Notes: generated by a model not told the origin, from the letters alone. A DNA stretch of 34,669 nt from Marivivens sp. (GCA_024642145.1 JAHEBS010000005.1:1-34669); one strand, 5' to 3'; counted from the first letter of the stretch, positions 8,016 through 16,522 are shown. A program made the numbers and translations.

Positions 8016-8035
8016 ATGTCGAAAGGAAAAGGCGA

Positions 8036-8242
8036 ATGAACGCCAACGAACTTCGCGCCAAGACGCCGGACCAGCTCCGCGACGATCTGGTTGCGCTCAA
8101 GAAAGAGCAGTTCAACCTGCGCTTCCAGCAGGCCACTGGCCAGCTCGAGAATACCGCCCGCATGCGCTCTGTCCGTCGTGACGCTGCCCGCGTGCTGTCG
8201 ATCCTGAACGAAAAGGCGGCTGCTGCCGCTTCGGAGGCCTAA
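8036..8242 (+). CDS. rpmC: 50S ribosomal protein L29
   Basis: The 68-residue product [18 protein letters not shown] is L29, a two-helix protein next to L23 at the exit tunnel. The motif [18 protein letters not shown] is diagnostic. ATG 8036 follows GAAAGGAAAAGG; upstream in-frame starts would extend into the leader with no family similarity. It starts a long block from rpmC to rpmD; rpsQ follows after 4 bases. Confidence 0.97.
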   Translation: MNANELRAKTPDQLRDDLVALKKEQFNLRFQQATGQLENTARMRSVRRDAARVLSILNEKAAAAASEA

Positions 8243-8246
8243 GACT

Positions 8247-8477
8247 ATGCCCAAGCGTATCCTTCAGGGTGTTGTCACCTCGAACCAGAACCAGCAGACC
8301 GTGACCGTTCTGGTTGAACGCCGCTTCAAGCACCCGCTGCTTCAGAAGACCGTGCGTAAGTCGAAAAAGTACCGTGCTCATGACGAGCATAATGCTTTCA
8401 ACGTCGGCGATAGCGTTCGCATTCAAGAATGTGCGCCGAAGTCGAAGACCAAACGTTGGGAAGTTATCGCTGAATAA
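8247..8477 (+). CDS. rpsQ: 30S ribosomal protein S17
   Basis: The 76-residue OB-fold protein [26 protein letters not shown] is S17, a primary 16S rRNA-binding protein. Length and the [19 protein letters not shown] end are normal. GGAGG in the last codons of rpmC serves as its ribosome-binding site. A 75-base spacer with a G-run (8508-8512) and a C-run (8527-8533) separates it from rplN, the longest spacer in this block. Confidence 0.97.
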   Translation: MPKRILQGVVTSNQNQQTVTVLVERRFKHPLLQKTVRKSKKYRAHDEHNAFNVGDSVRIQECAPKSKTKRWEVIAE

Positions 8478-8552
8478 GGCGATCACTGAACAATCAATCG
8501 AAACCCTGGGGGATAGGGCGCTGCAGCCCCCCCAAAGGTCGGGAGTAACCAA

Positions 8553-8921
8553 ATGATCCAGATGCAGACCAATCTGGATGTTGCTGATAACTCTGGCGCT
8601 CGCCGAGTTCAGTGCATCAAGGTTCTGGGTGGCTCGCACCGTCGCTATGCGTCGGTGGGCGACATTATCGTCGTCTCCGTCAAGGAAGCCATTCCGCGTG
8701 GTCGTGTGAAGAAGGGTGACGTCCGCAAGGCCGTTGTCGTTCGCACCGCCAAGGAAGTCCGTCGCGAAGACGGGACTGCCATTCGTTTTGACCGCAACGC
8801 CGCGGTGATCCTCAACAACTCGGGCGAGCCTGTCGGCACCCGTATCTTCGGGCCGGTCGTTCGCGAACTGCGCGCCAAGAACTTCATGAAGATCATCTCG
8901 CTTGCTCCGGAGGTGCTGTAA
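8553..8921 (+). CDS. rplN: 50S ribosomal protein L14
   Basis: The 122-residue protein [27 protein letters not shown] is L14, located at the 30S-50S interface. The NSGARR start region and [13 protein letters not shown] are invariant landmarks. GGGAG lies 7 bases before the ATG. Its stop shares one base with the rplX ATG, and GGAGG for rplX lies in its final codons, suggesting coupling. Confidence 0.98.
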   Translation: MIQMQTNLDVADNSGARRVQCIKVLGGSHRRYASVGDIIVVSVKEAIPRGRVKKGDVRKAVVVRTAKEVRREDGTAIRFDRNAAVILNNSGEPVGTRIFGPVVRELRAKNFMKIISLAPEVL

Positions 8922-9226
8922 TGGCTGCGAAACTCCGTAAAGGCGACAAGGTCGTCGTGCTCACCGGCAAGGACAAGGGCCTGAAGGGCGAGATCGTTTC
9001 GGTCGACCCCAAGGCCGGCAAGGCCGTGGTCGAGGGCGTCAACGTGGCCATCCGCCACGTCAAGCCCACCCAGACCAATCAGGGTGGCCGTCAGCCCAAA
9101 GCGATGCCGATCGATCTGTCGAACCTCGCCATCGTTGATGCCAACGGCAAAGCAACCCGCGTCGGCTTCCGTGTGGAAGGCGAGGCCAAGGTCCGCTACG
9201 CCAAGACCACTGGGGAGGCGATCTGA
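8921..9226 (+). CDS. rplX: 50S ribosomal protein L24
   Basis: The 101-residue protein has the KOW motif ([19 protein letters not shown], about residues 7-25) of L24, a 50S assembly initiator near the exit tunnel. Its start overlaps the rplN stop by one base and its stop overlaps the rplE ATG by one base. Length is close to the usual 101-105 residues. Confidence 0.97.
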   Translation: MAAKLRKGDKVVVLTGKDKGLKGEIVSVDPKAGKAVVEGVNVAIRHVKPTQTNQGGRQPKAMPIDLSNLAIVDANGKATRVGFRVEGEAKVRYAKTTGEAI

Positions 9227-9789
9227 TGCTTGACGCTGCAACCTACACCCCGCGTCTGAAGTCCCATTACAAGGACGCCGTTCGCGCCGCGCTCAAAGAA
9301 GAGTTCGGCTACAAGAACGACATGCAGATCCCCCGTCTCGACAAGATCGTGCTGAACATTGGCTGCGGTGCAGAAGCCGTCCGTGATAGCAAAAAGGTCA
9401 AGTCGGCTCAGGAAGACCTGTCCACGATCGCCGGTCAAAAGGCAGTCATCAACAAGGCCAAGAAGTCGATCGCCGGCTTCCGCGTCCGTGAAGAGATGCC
9501 CCTCGGCGTCAAGGTCACCCTCCGTGGCGACCGGATGTACGAATTCCTCGATCGTCTGATCACCGTTGCAATGCCCCGTATCCGCGACTTCCGCGGCGTG
9601 CCGGGCAAGTCCTTTGACGGCCGTGGCAACTATGCCTGCGGCATCAAGGAACACATCGTATTCCCGGAAATCAACTTCGACAAAGTCGACGAAGTCTGGG
9701 GTATGGACATCGTGATCTGCACCACCGCGAAGACCGACGCGGAAGCCAAGGCGCTGTTGAAGCAATTCAACATGCCCTTCAACTCGTGA
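9226..9789 (+). CDS. rplE: 50S ribosomal protein L5
   Basis: The 187-residue protein is L5, the 5S rRNA-binding protein of the central protuberance that also contacts P-site tRNA. Diagnostic segments are [33 protein letters not shown], and [18 protein letters not shown]. Translation starts in the one-base overlap with rplX, behind GGAGG. In E. coli S8 controls the spc operon through an mRNA site at rplE; I saw no clear counterpart here. Confidence 0.98.
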   Translation: MLDAATYTPRLKSHYKDAVRAALKEEFGYKNDMQIPRLDKIVLNIGCGAEAVRDSKKVKSAQEDLSTIAGQKAVINKAKKSIAGFRVREEMPLGVKVTLRGDRMYEFLDRLITVAMPRIRDFRGVPGKSFDGRGNYACGIKEHIVFPEINFDKVDEVWGMDIVICTTAKTDAEAKALLKQFNMPFNS

Positions 9790-9810
9790 CGCGCGGGAGG
9801 AGATAGAAAT

Positions 9811-10116
9811 ATGGCTAAGAAATCCATGGTCGAGCGCGAAGTGAAGCGCGAAAAGCTGGTGGCCCAGTACGCCACCAAGCGCGCTGCTCTCAAAGCGATC
9901 ATCAATGACCAGACGAAACCCGTTGAAGAGCGTTTCAAGGCGAGCCTCAAGCTGGCTCAGCTGCCGCGCAACTCTTCGGCCACCCGTCTTCACAACCGCT
10001 GCCAGCTGACCGGTCGTCCCCACGCGTACTACCGTAAGCTCAAGATCAGCCGGATCATGCTGCGCGAGCTTGGCTCGAACGGCGAGATCCCCGGCCTGGT
10101 CAAGTCAAGCTGGTAA
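9811..10116 (+). CDS. rpsN: 30S ribosomal protein S14 (zinc-free type)
   Basis: The 101-residue form of S14 lacks the CxxC pairs of the zinc-binding type and has its single Cys in the [16 protein letters not shown] motif. It is thus the long, zinc-independent C-minus paralogue usual in proteobacteria. S14 completes the 30S head. GAGGAG precedes the ATG by 8 bases; rpsH follows after 14 bases. Confidence 0.97.
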   Translation: MAKKSMVEREVKREKLVAQYATKRAALKAIINDQTKPVEERFKASLKLAQLPRNSSATRLHNRCQLTGRPHAYYRKLKISRIMLRELGSNGEIPGLVKSSW

Positions 10117-10130
10117 GGAGGGTTAGATAA

Positions 10131-10523
10131 ATGAACGATCCTATCGGTGATATGCTGACCCGTATCCGCAACGCGCAAATGCGCGGCCGTTCGACGGTTG
10201 ACACGCCCGCCTCCAAGCTTCGCGCTTGGGTGCTGGATGTGCTGGCCGACGAAGGCTACATCCGCGGCTACGAGCCCAGCACTGATGCCAACGGCCACGC
10301 GGCCCTGACCATCAGCCTCAAGTACTTCGATGGCACCCCTGTCATTCGCGAAATCAAGCGGGTCTCCAAGCCCGGCCGTCGCGTCTACATGGGCGTCAAG
10401 GACATTCCGTCGGTCCGTCAGGGCCTGGGTGTGTCGATTGTCTCCACCCCCAAGGGTGTGATGTCGGACGCGAATGCACGCGCTGCCAACGTTGGTGGCG
10501 AAGTGCTTTGCACCGTGTTCTAA
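10131..10523 (+). CDS. rpsH: 30S ribosomal protein S8
   Basis: The 130-residue product [19 protein letters not shown] is S8, a central 16S rRNA-binding protein and a spc-operon repressor in E. coli. The C-terminal [20 protein letters not shown] segment is the conserved rRNA-binding part. TAAGGAGG lies just upstream. rplF begins 13 bases after the stop behind another AAGGAGG. Confidence 0.98.
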   Translation: MNDPIGDMLTRIRNAQMRGRSTVDTPASKLRAWVLDVLADEGYIRGYEPSTDANGHAALTISLKYFDGTPVIREIKRVSKPGRRVYMGVKDIPSVRQGLGVSIVSTPKGVMSDANARAANVGGEVLCTVF

Positions 10524-10536
10524 GGAGGCGCGCACA

Positions 10537-11070
10537 ATGTCTCGTATTGGCAAAAAGCCGGTTGAGCTTCCCCAGGGCGTAACCGCCGCCGTTTCGGGCC
10601 AGACCATTGAGGTCAAAGGTCCCAAGGGCGTGCTCAAGTTCGCCGCGACCGACGATGTCACCATCGCGGTTGACCAGAACATGGTTTCGGTCAGCCCGCG
10701 TGGCACCTCCAAGCGTGCGCGTCAGCAGTGGGGCATGTCCCGCTCGATGATCCGCAACCTCGTGACCGGCGTCACCGCCGGTTTCAAGAAAGAGCTCGAA
10801 ATCAGCGGTGTTGGTTATCGTGCGCAGATGCAGGGCAACACCCTGAAACTCGCGCTCGGCTATAGCCACGACGTGAACTTCGAGGTCCCCGCCGGTGTGA
10901 CTGTTACCACGCCCAAGCAGACCGAAATCGTCATCGAGGGCATCGACGCCCAACTCGTCGGCCAGGTTGCGGCTAACATCCGCGAATGGCGTGCTCCCGA
11001 GCCCTACAAGGGCAAAGGGATCAAGTACAAAGGCGAGTATATCTTCCGCAAGGAAGGGAAGAAGAAGTAA
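10537..11070 (+). CDS. rplF: 50S ribosomal protein L6
   Basis: The 177-residue protein [15 protein letters not shown] is L6, with the two tandem L6 domains and the C-terminal signature [17 protein letters not shown]6 sits near the GTPase centre and stabilises the sarcin-ricin loop region. ATG 10537 follows TAAGGAGG directly after rpsH; the longer reading frame would begin inside rpsH. Confidence 0.98.
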   Translation: MSRIGKKPVELPQGVTAAVSGQTIEVKGPKGVLKFAATDDVTIAVDQNMVSVSPRGTSKRARQQWGMSRSMIRNLVTGVTAGFKKELEISGVGYRAQMQGNTLKLALGYSHDVNFEVPAGVTVTTPKQTEIVIEGIDAQLVGQVAANIREWRAPEPYKGKGIKYKGEYIFRKEGKKK

Positions 11071-11081
11071 GGATCGCAAAC

Positions 11082-11441
11082 ATGGCAAATACGAAACGAG
11101 AACTGTTTCTGAAGCGCCGCATGCGCGTCCGGAACAAGCTTCGCTCGGTGAACGCCGGCCGCCTGCGGCTGTCTGTGCACCGGTCCAGCAAGAACATCAG
11201 CGTCCAGCTGATCGACGACGTGAACGGCGTGACCGTAGCTTCGGCTTCTTCTCTCGAGAAGGATCTGGGCGTGGTTGGCAAGAACAACATCGAAGCCGCG
11301 AAAGTGGTCGGTGTGGCAATCGCGGAGCGCGCCAAAAAGGCGGGCGTCGAGGCTGCTTACTTCGACCGTGGTGGTTTCCTGTTCCATGGCAAGATCAAAG
11401 CTCTTGCCGACGCCGCTCGTGAAGCCGGCCTGAAGATCTAA
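11082..11441 (+). CDS. rplR: 50S ribosomal protein L18
   Basis: The 119-residue product begins [21 protein letters not shown] and contains [20 protein letters not shown] and [24 protein letters not shown], all typical of L18. It binds 5S rRNA together with L5. AAGGA precedes the ATG. The basic N-terminal tail is as expected. Spacers to rplF and rpsE are 11 and 12 bases. Confidence 0.97.
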   Translation: MANTKRELFLKRRMRVRNKLRSVNAGRLRLSVHRSSKNISVQLIDDVNGVTVASASSLEKDLGVVGKNNIEAAKVVGVAIAERAKKAGVEAAYFDRGGFLFHGKIKALADAAREAGLKI

Positions 11442-11453
11442 GGAGACGAGAGA

Positions 11454-12011
11454 ATGGCAGAACGTGAGAACCGCCGCGAACGCCGCGAGGAAGCCGCGCC
11501 GGAATTCGCCGATCGTCTCGTGGCGATCAACCGTGTGTCCAAGACCGTGAAGGGCGGCAAACGCTTTGGCTTTGCAGCGCTCGTCGTGGTCGGCGACCAG
11601 AAGGGCCGCGTAGGCTTTGGCAAAGGTAAAGCCAAGGAAGTGCCGGAAGCGATCCGTAAGGCCACTGAACAGGCCAAGCGCTCGATGATCCGTGTGGCGC
11701 TTCGTGATGGCCGCACCCTGCACCACGACATGGAAGGTCGCCACGGCGCCGGCCGCGTCGTGATGCGCACCGCCGTCCCGGGTACCGGCATCATCGCCGG
11801 TGGTCCGATGCGCGCTGTGTTCGAGATGCTCGGCATCCAGGACGTGGTCGCCAAGTCGATGGGTTCGCAGAACCCCTACAACATGATCCGCGCCACGCTG
11901 GACGGCCTGCGTAACGAGCAGTCGCCCCGCGCCGTGGCTCAGCGTCGTGGCAAAAAGGTTGCTGACATCCTGCGCAAGCCGGAAGAAGCCACCGAAGCCG
12001 TCGAAGCCTAA
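11454..12011 (+). CDS. rpsE: 30S ribosomal protein S5
   Basis: The 185-residue protein has the N-terminal S5 dsRBD-like domain ([26 protein letters not shown]) with the [20 protein letters not shown] motif and the C-terminal domain with [18 protein letters not shown]5 affects decoding fidelity at the mRNA entry channel. Glu/Arg-rich residues 1-15 and an acidic tail ending EATEAVEA extend beyond the E. coli form, normal for alphaproteobacteria. AAGGAGA precedes the ATG. Confidence 0.98.
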   Translation: MAERENRRERREEAAPEFADRLVAINRVSKTVKGGKRFGFAALVVVGDQKGRVGFGKGKAKEVPEAIRKATEQAKRSMIRVALRDGRTLHHDMEGRHGAGRVVMRTAVPGTGIIAGGPMRAVFEMLGIQDVVAKSMGSQNPYNMIRATLDGLRNEQSPRAVAQRRGKKVADILRKPEEATEAVEA

Positions 12012-12023
12012 GGAGTTCGGAAC

Positions 12024-12218
12024 ATGGCAACGAAGAAAACCATCGTGGTCAAGCAGGTCGGTTCGCCGGCTCGCCGCCCCGACGTCCAGCGCCGCACCCT
12101 CATCGGTCTCGGCCTGAACAAGATGCACAAAACCCGTGAGCTCGAGGATACCCCCTCGGTGCGCGGCATGGTCAATGCGATCCCCCACCTTGTGGAGATC
12201 ATCGAAGAGCGCGGCTAA
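12024..12218 (+). CDS. rpmD: 50S ribosomal protein L30
   Basis: The 64-residue product with [25 protein letters not shown] and [17 protein letters not shown] is L30, a small 23S rRNA-binding protein. It follows rpsE by 12 bases with AAGGAG. It ends the block: the terminator 25 bases downstream and a reverse-strand gene separate it from rplO, its usual neighbour. Confidence 0.97.
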   Translation: MATKKTIVVKQVGSPARRPDVQRRTLIGLGLNKMHKTRELEDTPSVRGMVNAIPHLVEIIEERG

Positions 12219-12243
12219 TCCCGCCCTTTGAGACCTGAGATAG

Positions 12244-12279
12244 CGCCCCGGCCCGAAACGGCCGGGGCGTTTTCGTTTG
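12244..12279 (+). terminator. Intrinsic terminator after rpmD
   Basis: CGCCCCGGCC (12244-12253) pairs with GGCCGGGGCG (12260-12269) over the loop CGAAAC, followed by TTTTCGTTTG. It shares the core GCCCGAAACGGC with the terminators after rplP and msrB, and the same 10-base T-tract TTTTCGTTTG with that of rplP. It ends two bases before the stop of the convergent 164-residue gene. Confidence 0.93.
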
Positions 12280-12280
12280 T

Positions 12281-12775
12281 TCAGATGAACGGATCATAGG
12301 CCCATTGCAGCAGCGCCTGCCGCTGGCGCGGACGGCACCAGATGTCACCTTCGCGGCAATTGGCGCGGATCTGTCCGGCATGGCGGGCAAAGGCGCGCCA
12401 ACGGCGGATCTGGACGGCGTCGGTCTCTGACAGGCGGCGGCCCATCCAATAGCGGCAATACCACTGGAACCAGCCGCGCGGATCGGGGCCGTAAATCCAG
12501 CCCTTTTCGCGCCAGACCGCCAAGGGTTGTCGGCTTTTGATGCCAAAATAGTTGCAGGCGGGGTCGGGGCGGTCCGCGAGACGCGCATTGGCAAACCAGT
12601 CTGCCGGAAACTCGGCACGGCAGTCATTGAGGTATTTGCCTTCAAAGACCCCCATCGCCAGCATCTGTGCGGGCGACAGCTGTGGCGAAAACGCCGGATC
12701 AAAGCCTTCGCCCTGCGACGCCTCGCGCGCGTAGCTGTAATTCTGCTGGTAGTGGTCATTGACGGTGATGATCAT
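12281..12775 (-). CDS. Conserved protein of unknown function
   Basis: A soluble 164-residue protein with no signal peptide or membrane segment. It is rich in Trp, Tyr and Arg; the densest part is residues 92-114 (GWIYGPDPRGWFQWYCRYW and a few more). Cys52, Cys74, Cys107, Cys140 and Cys147 are spaced too irregularly for a known metal motif. The ending RPRQRQALLQWAY is strongly basic. Its codon use resembles the neighbours, and it looks like a real, full-length conserved family that I recall only as hypothetical. It lies between rpmD and rplO on the opposite strand, one of the insertions that break the ribosomal cluster. No function can be assigned. Confidence 0.75.
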   Translation of the reverse strand: MIITVNDHYQQNYSYAREASQGEGFDPAFSPQLSPAQMLAMGVFEGKYLNDCRAEFPADWFANARLADRPDPACNYFGIKSRQPLAVWREKGWIYGPDPRGWFQWYCRYWMGRRLSETDAVQIRRWRAFARHAGQIRANCREGDIWCRPRQRQALLQWAYDPFI

Positions 12776-12818
12776 GCCAGCGAATTAGGTCGCGGCGCTT
12801 GGCGGACAAGCCCGGCCC

Positions 12819-12847
12819 TTGCGTCACATGGCCCGACCGTCTATAGG
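12819..12847 (+). promoter_or_regulatory. Candidate sigma70 promoter for rplO-secY-adk
   Basis: TTGCGT (12819-12824), a 17-base spacer and TATAGG (12842-12847). The -10 is identical to that proposed for rpmC; the -35 keeps only the TTG core. The leader to rplO would be about 90 bases. A promoter is expected here because the preceding gene runs in the opposite direction. Confidence 0.4.
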
Positions 12848-12941
12848 CCCACGATGGCCCAAATCATGGGTCAAGAATCATTGATAAGCCGTGTTTGTCC
12901 TTCTGATCGCTCGGAGGGCAGTTCCGGCAAGGAGAAGCGAT

Positions 12942-13415
12942 ATGAAACTGCATGAACTCCGCGACAACGACGGTGCCGCGAAAAAGAAAAAGCGCGTTGC
13001 GCGTGGTCCCGGTTCGGGCGTCGGTAAGACTGCCGGCCGTGGTATCAAGGGTCAAAAGTCGCGTTCGGGCGTGGCTCTGGGTGGTTACGAAGGCGGCCAG
13101 ATGCCGCTCTACCGCCGCCTGCCGAAGCGTGGCTTCAGCAAGCCCAACCGTAAAGAATTCGCCGTCGTTAACCTCGGCCTGATCCAGAAGTTCATCGACG
13201 AAGGCAAGATCGACGCCAAGGTCGAGATCACCGAAGACGCGCTGCTGGCCTCGGGCATCATCCGTCGCAAGCTGGACGGCGTTCGCGTGCTGGCCAAGGG
13301 TGAATTCAAGGCCAAGGCCACCATCACCGTGACCGGCGCTTCCAAGGGTGCCATCGAAGCTGTCGCCGCCACCGGTGGCGCTCTGAACGTGGCTACCGCG
13401 ACTGCGGCGGAATAA
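12942..13415 (+). CDS. rplO: 50S ribosomal protein L15
   Basis: The 157-residue protein begins [26 protein letters not shown] and has the glycine/arginine-rich N-terminal extension ([34 protein letters not shown]) that threads into 23S rRNA. L15 is a mid-assembly 50S protein. AAGGAG lies 7 bases before ATG 12942. It precedes secY as usual, but with a 105-base spacer that contains two hairpins. Confidence 0.97.
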   Translation: MKLHELRDNDGAAKKKKRVARGPGSGVGKTAGRGIKGQKSRSGVALGGYEGGQMPLYRRLPKRGFSKPNRKEFAVVNLGLIQKFIDEGKIDAKVEITEDALLASGIIRRKLDGVRVLAKGEFKAKATITVTGASKGAIEAVAATGGALNVATATAAE

Positions 13416-13421
13416 CCGGTT

Positions 13422-13445
13422 GTAGGCGGCGCTTTCGCCGCTTAC
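13422..13445 (+). other. Hairpin downstream of rplO
   Basis: A 10-bp stem including one G-T pair (13422-13431 with 13436-13445) closes a CTTT loop, 6 bases after the rplO stop. The first T-run (GTTTT) comes about 11 bases later, so it is not a canonical terminator. It could be a 3' processing or partial-termination element between rplO and secY. Confidence 0.5.
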
Positions 13446-13464
13446 ATCTTCCACGAGTTTTCCC

Positions 13465-13499
13465 AACGCCGCCGTCCCGGGGAACCGGTCGGCGGCGTT
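13465..13499 (+). promoter_or_regulatory. Hairpin in the secY leader
   Basis: AACGCCGCCG (13465-13474) pairs perfectly with CGGCGGCGTT (13490-13499), with an additional CCGG/CCGG pairing inside the 15-base loop. It ends 21 bases before the chosen secY ATG. Only TTTGC follows, so termination would be weak; attenuation or translational control of secY is possible. Confidence 0.5.
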
Positions 13500-13520
13500 T
13501 GCATGAAAAGAGATATCTTA

Positions 13521-14885
13521 ATGGCATCTGCTGCTGAACAAATGGCCGCGAATCTGAGCTGGGGCGCCCTTGGACGGGCAACCGAGCTTCGCCAGCGGAT
13601 TTTCTTCACGATCGGTCTTCTGATCGTGTTCCGCCTTGGCACCTATATTCCGGTCCCCGGCATCAACACCGACGCGCTCCGCAGCTTTATGGATACGCAG
13701 GCCACGGGCCTTGGCGGCATCCTGACCATGTTCACCGGTGGCGCGCTCAAGCGGATGGGCATTTTTGCCCTCGGCATCATGCCTTATATCTCGGCATCGA
13801 TCATCATTCAGTTGGTCGCGTCGATGTATGAGCCCTGGAAGCAGCTTCGCAAGGAAGGCGAGCAGGGCCGCAAGAAGATCAACCAATACACCCGTTACAG
13901 CACCGTGGTTCTGGCCTCGTTTCAGGCCTATGCGCTGGCGGCCAGCCTCGAGGCTGGTGACATGGTCACCGATCCGGGCATGTTCTTCCGCCTTTCGGCG
14001 GTGATCACCATTGTCGGCGGCACCTTGTTCCTGATGTGGCTGGGCGAACAGATCACCTCGCGCGGCATCGGCAACGGCACCTCGCTGATCATCTTTGTCG
14101 GCATCATCGCTGAAATGCCTGCCGCCGCGGTGCGTTTCCTGAGCCAGAGCCGTGAAACCAATAGCTGGGGCACGGTGCTGATTGTCATGGCGCTGGTGGC
14201 CGTGGTGCTGGGCTTTGTGGTGTTCATGGAGCGCAGCCTGCGCAAGATCCACATCCAGTATCCCCGCCGTCAGGTGGGCATGAAGATCTATGACGCCGGT
14301 TCGTCGCACCTGCCGATCAAGGTCAACCCGTCGGGCGTCATTCCCGCGGTCTTTGCCTCGGCGCTCTTGTTGCTGCCCAACACGCTTTCGGCCTTTGCCA
14401 GCTCGGGAACGACCGGTTCGATCATGTCGACGATTCTGGCCTATTTCGGCCCCGGTCAGCCGCTCTATCTGGTGTTCTTCACCGTGATGATCGTGTTCTT
14501 CAGCTACTTCTACACCCACGAAGTCGCCTTCAAGGTTGATGAAGTTGCCGACAACCTGAAGAACCAGAACGGTTTCGTTCCCGGCATCCGTCCCGGCAAA
14601 AAGACTGCCGAATATCTGGAATACGTGGTCAACCGCGTGCTGGTTCTGGGTTCGGGCTATCTGGCGCTGGTCTGTCTGCTGCCTGAAATCCTGCGTTATC
14701 AGCTCTCGGTTCCGTTCTACTTTGGCGGCACCTCGATCCTGATCGTGGTTTCGGTCGGCATGGATACGATCCAGCAGATCCAGTCGCACCTTCTGGCCCA
14801 TCAGTACGAGGGTCTGATCGAAAAATCGCAGCTGCGTGGCAAGCGCGGCGGCGCCAAGAAACCCAGGGGAGCCTTCCGTAAATGA
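13521..14885 (+). CDS. secY: Protein translocase subunit SecY
   Basis: The 454-residue inner-membrane protein is the channel of the SecYEG translocon, with ten hydrophobic segments. Landmarks are [11 protein letters not shown] in the first helix region, [22 protein letters not shown] (plug and helix 2), [14 protein letters not shown], and the C-terminal [20 protein letters not shown] chose ATG 13521 ([15 protein letters not shown]) because AAGAGA lies upstream and family proteins start like this; ATG 13503 would add six residues and has no ribosome-binding site. The last four bases overlap adk as ATGA. Confidence 0.96.
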   Translation: MASAAEQMAANLSWGALGRATELRQRIFFTIGLLIVFRLGTYIPVPGINTDALRSFMDTQATGLGGILTMFTGGALKRMGIFALGIMPYISASIIIQLVASMYEPWKQLRKEGEQGRKKINQYTRYSTVVLASFQAYALAASLEAGDMVTDPGMFFRLSAVITIVGGTLFLMWLGEQITSRGIGNGTSLIIFVGIIAEMPAAAVRFLSQSRETNSWGTVLIVMALVAVVLGFVVFMERSLRKIHIQYPRRQVGMKIYDAGSSHLPIKVNPSGVIPAVFASALLLLPNTLSAFASSGTTGSIMSTILAYFGPGQPLYLVFFTVMIVFFSYFYTHEVAFKVDEVADNLKNQNGFVPGIRPGKKTAEYLEYVVNRVLVLGSGYLALVCLLPEILRYQLSVPFYFGGTSILIVVSVGMDTIQQIQSHLLAHQYEGLIEKSQLRGKRGGAKKPRGAFRK

Positions 14886-15532
14886 ACATAATCCTTCTTG
14901 GACCGCCCGGTGCCGGCAAAGGCACCCAAGCACGGCTTCTCGTCGAGAAGCGTGACATGGTGCAGCTCTCGACCGGCGATATGCTGCGAGACGCGCGCAC
15001 GAGCGGTACCGAGATGGGTAAAGTTGTTGCGGAAGTCATGGACAAGGGCCACCTCGTTACCGACGAGATCGTGATCGGCCTGATCCGTGAAAAACTGGAA
15101 AGCGGCAAAGCCGGCGGCGGCTATATCTTCGACGGCTTTCCGCGCACGCTGGCTCAGGCGGATGCCTTGGGCAGTCTGCTGAGCGAACTTGGCCAAAAGC
15201 TTGACCGTGTGGTCGAGATGCAGGTCGATGACGAGGCGCTTGTCGCGCGCATCACTGCGCGCTCGACCTGCGGCAATTGTGGTGAGGTCTATAATGACAA
15301 CACCAAACCGATTCCGGCCGATCATGTCTGCAGCTCGTGCGGGAAAAAGGCGGAATTCAAGCGCCGCGCGGACGACAACGCGGATAGCCTCAAGACCCGT
15401 CTTCTGGCCTATTACAAGCAGACCTCGCCATTGATCGGCTACTATTATGCCAAGGGTCGCCTCACCAGCATCGACGGCCTTGCCAGCATGGCCAAGGTCG
15501 AGGCCAGCATGGCCGCCGCGCTGGACGCATAG
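14882..15532 (+). CDS. adk: Adenylate kinase (zinc-type LID)
   Basis: The 216-residue enzyme interconverts ATP + AMP and 2 ADP. The P-loop GPPGAGKGT is at residues 7-15 and the AMP-binding DGFPRT at 84-89. The LID domain carries four cysteines (Cys130, Cys133, Cys150, Cys153) in CxxC pairs, so it is the metal-binding form rather than the hydrogen-bonded E. coli form. The ATG lies in the ATGA overlap with secY behind AGGGGAG, so its translation is probably coupled to secY. infA and rpmJ, which often follow in other bacteria, are absent. Confidence 0.97.
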   Translation: MNIILLGPPGAGKGTQARLLVEKRDMVQLSTGDMLRDARTSGTEMGKVVAEVMDKGHLVTDEIVIGLIREKLESGKAGGGYIFDGFPRTLAQADALGSLLSELGQKLDRVVEMQVDDEALVARITARSTCGNCGEVYNDNTKPIPADHVCSSCGKKAEFKRRADDNADSLKTRLLAYYKQTSPLIGYYYAKGRLTSIDGLASMAKVEASMAAALDA

Positions 15533-15549
15533 CCCAATAATCTAAGGGG

Positions 15550-15578
15550 TTGACGATTTGGTGGTCCACCCCTAGACA
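15550..15578 (+). promoter_or_regulatory. Candidate sigma70 promoter for rpsM-rpsK-rpoA-rplQ, with palindromes
   Basis: TTGACG (15550-15555), a 17-base spacer and TAGACA (15573-15578); the -35 matches five of six bases. The spacer contains the perfect palindrome GGTGG-T-CCACC (15560-15570), and AGGGGT/ACCCCT (15545-15550 and 15568-15573) frame it. This could be an operator or a DNA/RNA hairpin. The leader to rpsM would be about 150 bases. Confidence 0.5.
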
Positions 15579-15693
15579 GCCCCATCCCGTAAAGGGAATC
15601 ACGGGTTGATTCCGGCATCCGGCCAGAAAAAGCCCATTACCTCGAATGACTGCGGCCCGAAGGCTCTGCCCTCGGGCTTCCGTTGTGAAAAAA

Positions 15694-15713
15694 GGTTCCG
15701 GTATTACGGAACC
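15694..15713 (+). promoter_or_regulatory. Inverted repeat in the rpsM leader
   Basis: GGTTCCG (15694-15700) pairs perfectly with CGGAACC (15707-15713) around GTATTA. The stem ends only 20 bases before the GTG of rpsM and about 6 bases before its AAAGGA ribosome-binding site. Alpha-operon translation is feedback-controlled by S4 in E. coli; no equivalence is demonstrated here. Confidence 0.45.
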
Positions 15714-15733
15714 GCAACAAAAGGATAGAACAC

Positions 15734-16102
15734 GTGGCACGTATCGCCGGCGTAAACATCCCGACTGCAAAGCGGGTCCCCATCGCCCTCCAATATATCC
15801 ATGGTATCGGCCCCGCCGTTGCCGACAAGATCTGTGAAGCCGTCAAGATCGACGCGACCCGTCGTGTGAACGAGCTTTCGGACGCCGAAGTCCTCGCGAT
15901 CCGCGAGTACATCGATGCCAACGTCACCGTCGAAGGCGACCTTCGCCGCGAAGTGACGATGAACATCAAGCGTCTGATGGACCTTGGCTGCTACCGTGGC
16001 CTCCGTCACCGCCGCAACCTGCCCGTCCGCGGTCAGCGCACCCACACCAACGCTCGTACTCGCAAAGGCCCCGCAAAGGCCATTGCCGGTAAGAAGAAAT
16101 AA
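15734..16102 (+). CDS. rpsM: 30S ribosomal protein S13
   Basis: The 122-residue product [26 protein letters not shown] is S13, which contacts P-site tRNA and the 50S through intersubunit bridges. The helix-two-turns-helix region and the basic tail [24 protein letters not shown] are intact. It starts with GTG at 15734 behind AAAGGA; no ATG fits. It opens the alpha-type operon and is followed by rpsK after 15 bases. Confidence 0.97.
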   Translation: MARIAGVNIPTAKRVPIALQYIHGIGPAVADKICEAVKIDATRRVNELSDAEVLAIREYIDANVTVEGDLRREVTMNIKRLMDLGCYRGLRHRRNLPVRGQRTHTNARTRKGPAKAIAGKKK

Positions 16103-16117
16103 GGGAGGGTTTGACCA

Positions 16118-16510
16118 ATGGCTCGTGATACCCGCCGTGGTGGCAAGAAAAAGGTTTCCAAGAACATCGCCGCTGGCGTTGCTCATGTGAACTCTTCGTT
16201 CAACAACACCAAGATTCTGATCTCCGACGTGCAAGGCAACGCCATTTCGTGGTCGTCCGCCGGCACCATGGGCTTTAAAGGCTCGCGGAAATCGACCCCC
16301 TACGCCGCTCAGATGGCCGCTGAAGACGCGGGCAAAAAGGCGCAGGAACATGGCGTCAAGACGCTGGAAGTCGAAGTGCAGGGCCCCGGTTCGGGCCGTG
16401 AATCGGCTCTGCGCGCGCTGGCTGCTGTCGGCTTCAACATCACCTCGATCCGTGATGTGACCCCGATGGCGCACAACGGCTGCCGCCCGCCCAAGCGCCG
16501 TCGCGTCTAA
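16118..16510 (+). CDS. rpsK: 30S ribosomal protein S11
   Basis: The 130-residue protein ends with the canonical [18 protein letters not shown] and contains [22 protein letters not shown]11 lies on the 30S platform beside the E-site mRNA. GGGAGG precedes the ATG. The gene rpsD (S4), which lies between rpsK and rpoA in E. coli, is absent, as is normal in alphaproteobacteria. Confidence 0.98.
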   Translation: MARDTRRGGKKKVSKNIAAGVAHVNSSFNNTKILISDVQGNAISWSSAGTMGFKGSRKSTPYAAQMAAEDAGKKAQEHGVKTLEVEVQGPGSGRESALRALAAVGFNITSIRDVTPMAHNGCRPPKRRRV

Positions 16511-16522
16511 GCAATCGAACTC

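Noticed and set aside
8508-8533. G-run and C-run pairing between rpsQ and rplN as a terminator
   Set aside because: Several alternative pairings are possible and no T-tract follows; the adjacent ribosome-binding site makes it ambiguous.
13518-14933. 471-codon reverse frame opposite secY
   Set aside because: Low-complexity His/Arg/Gln-rich translation opposite a certain gene; an antisense shadow of codon bias.
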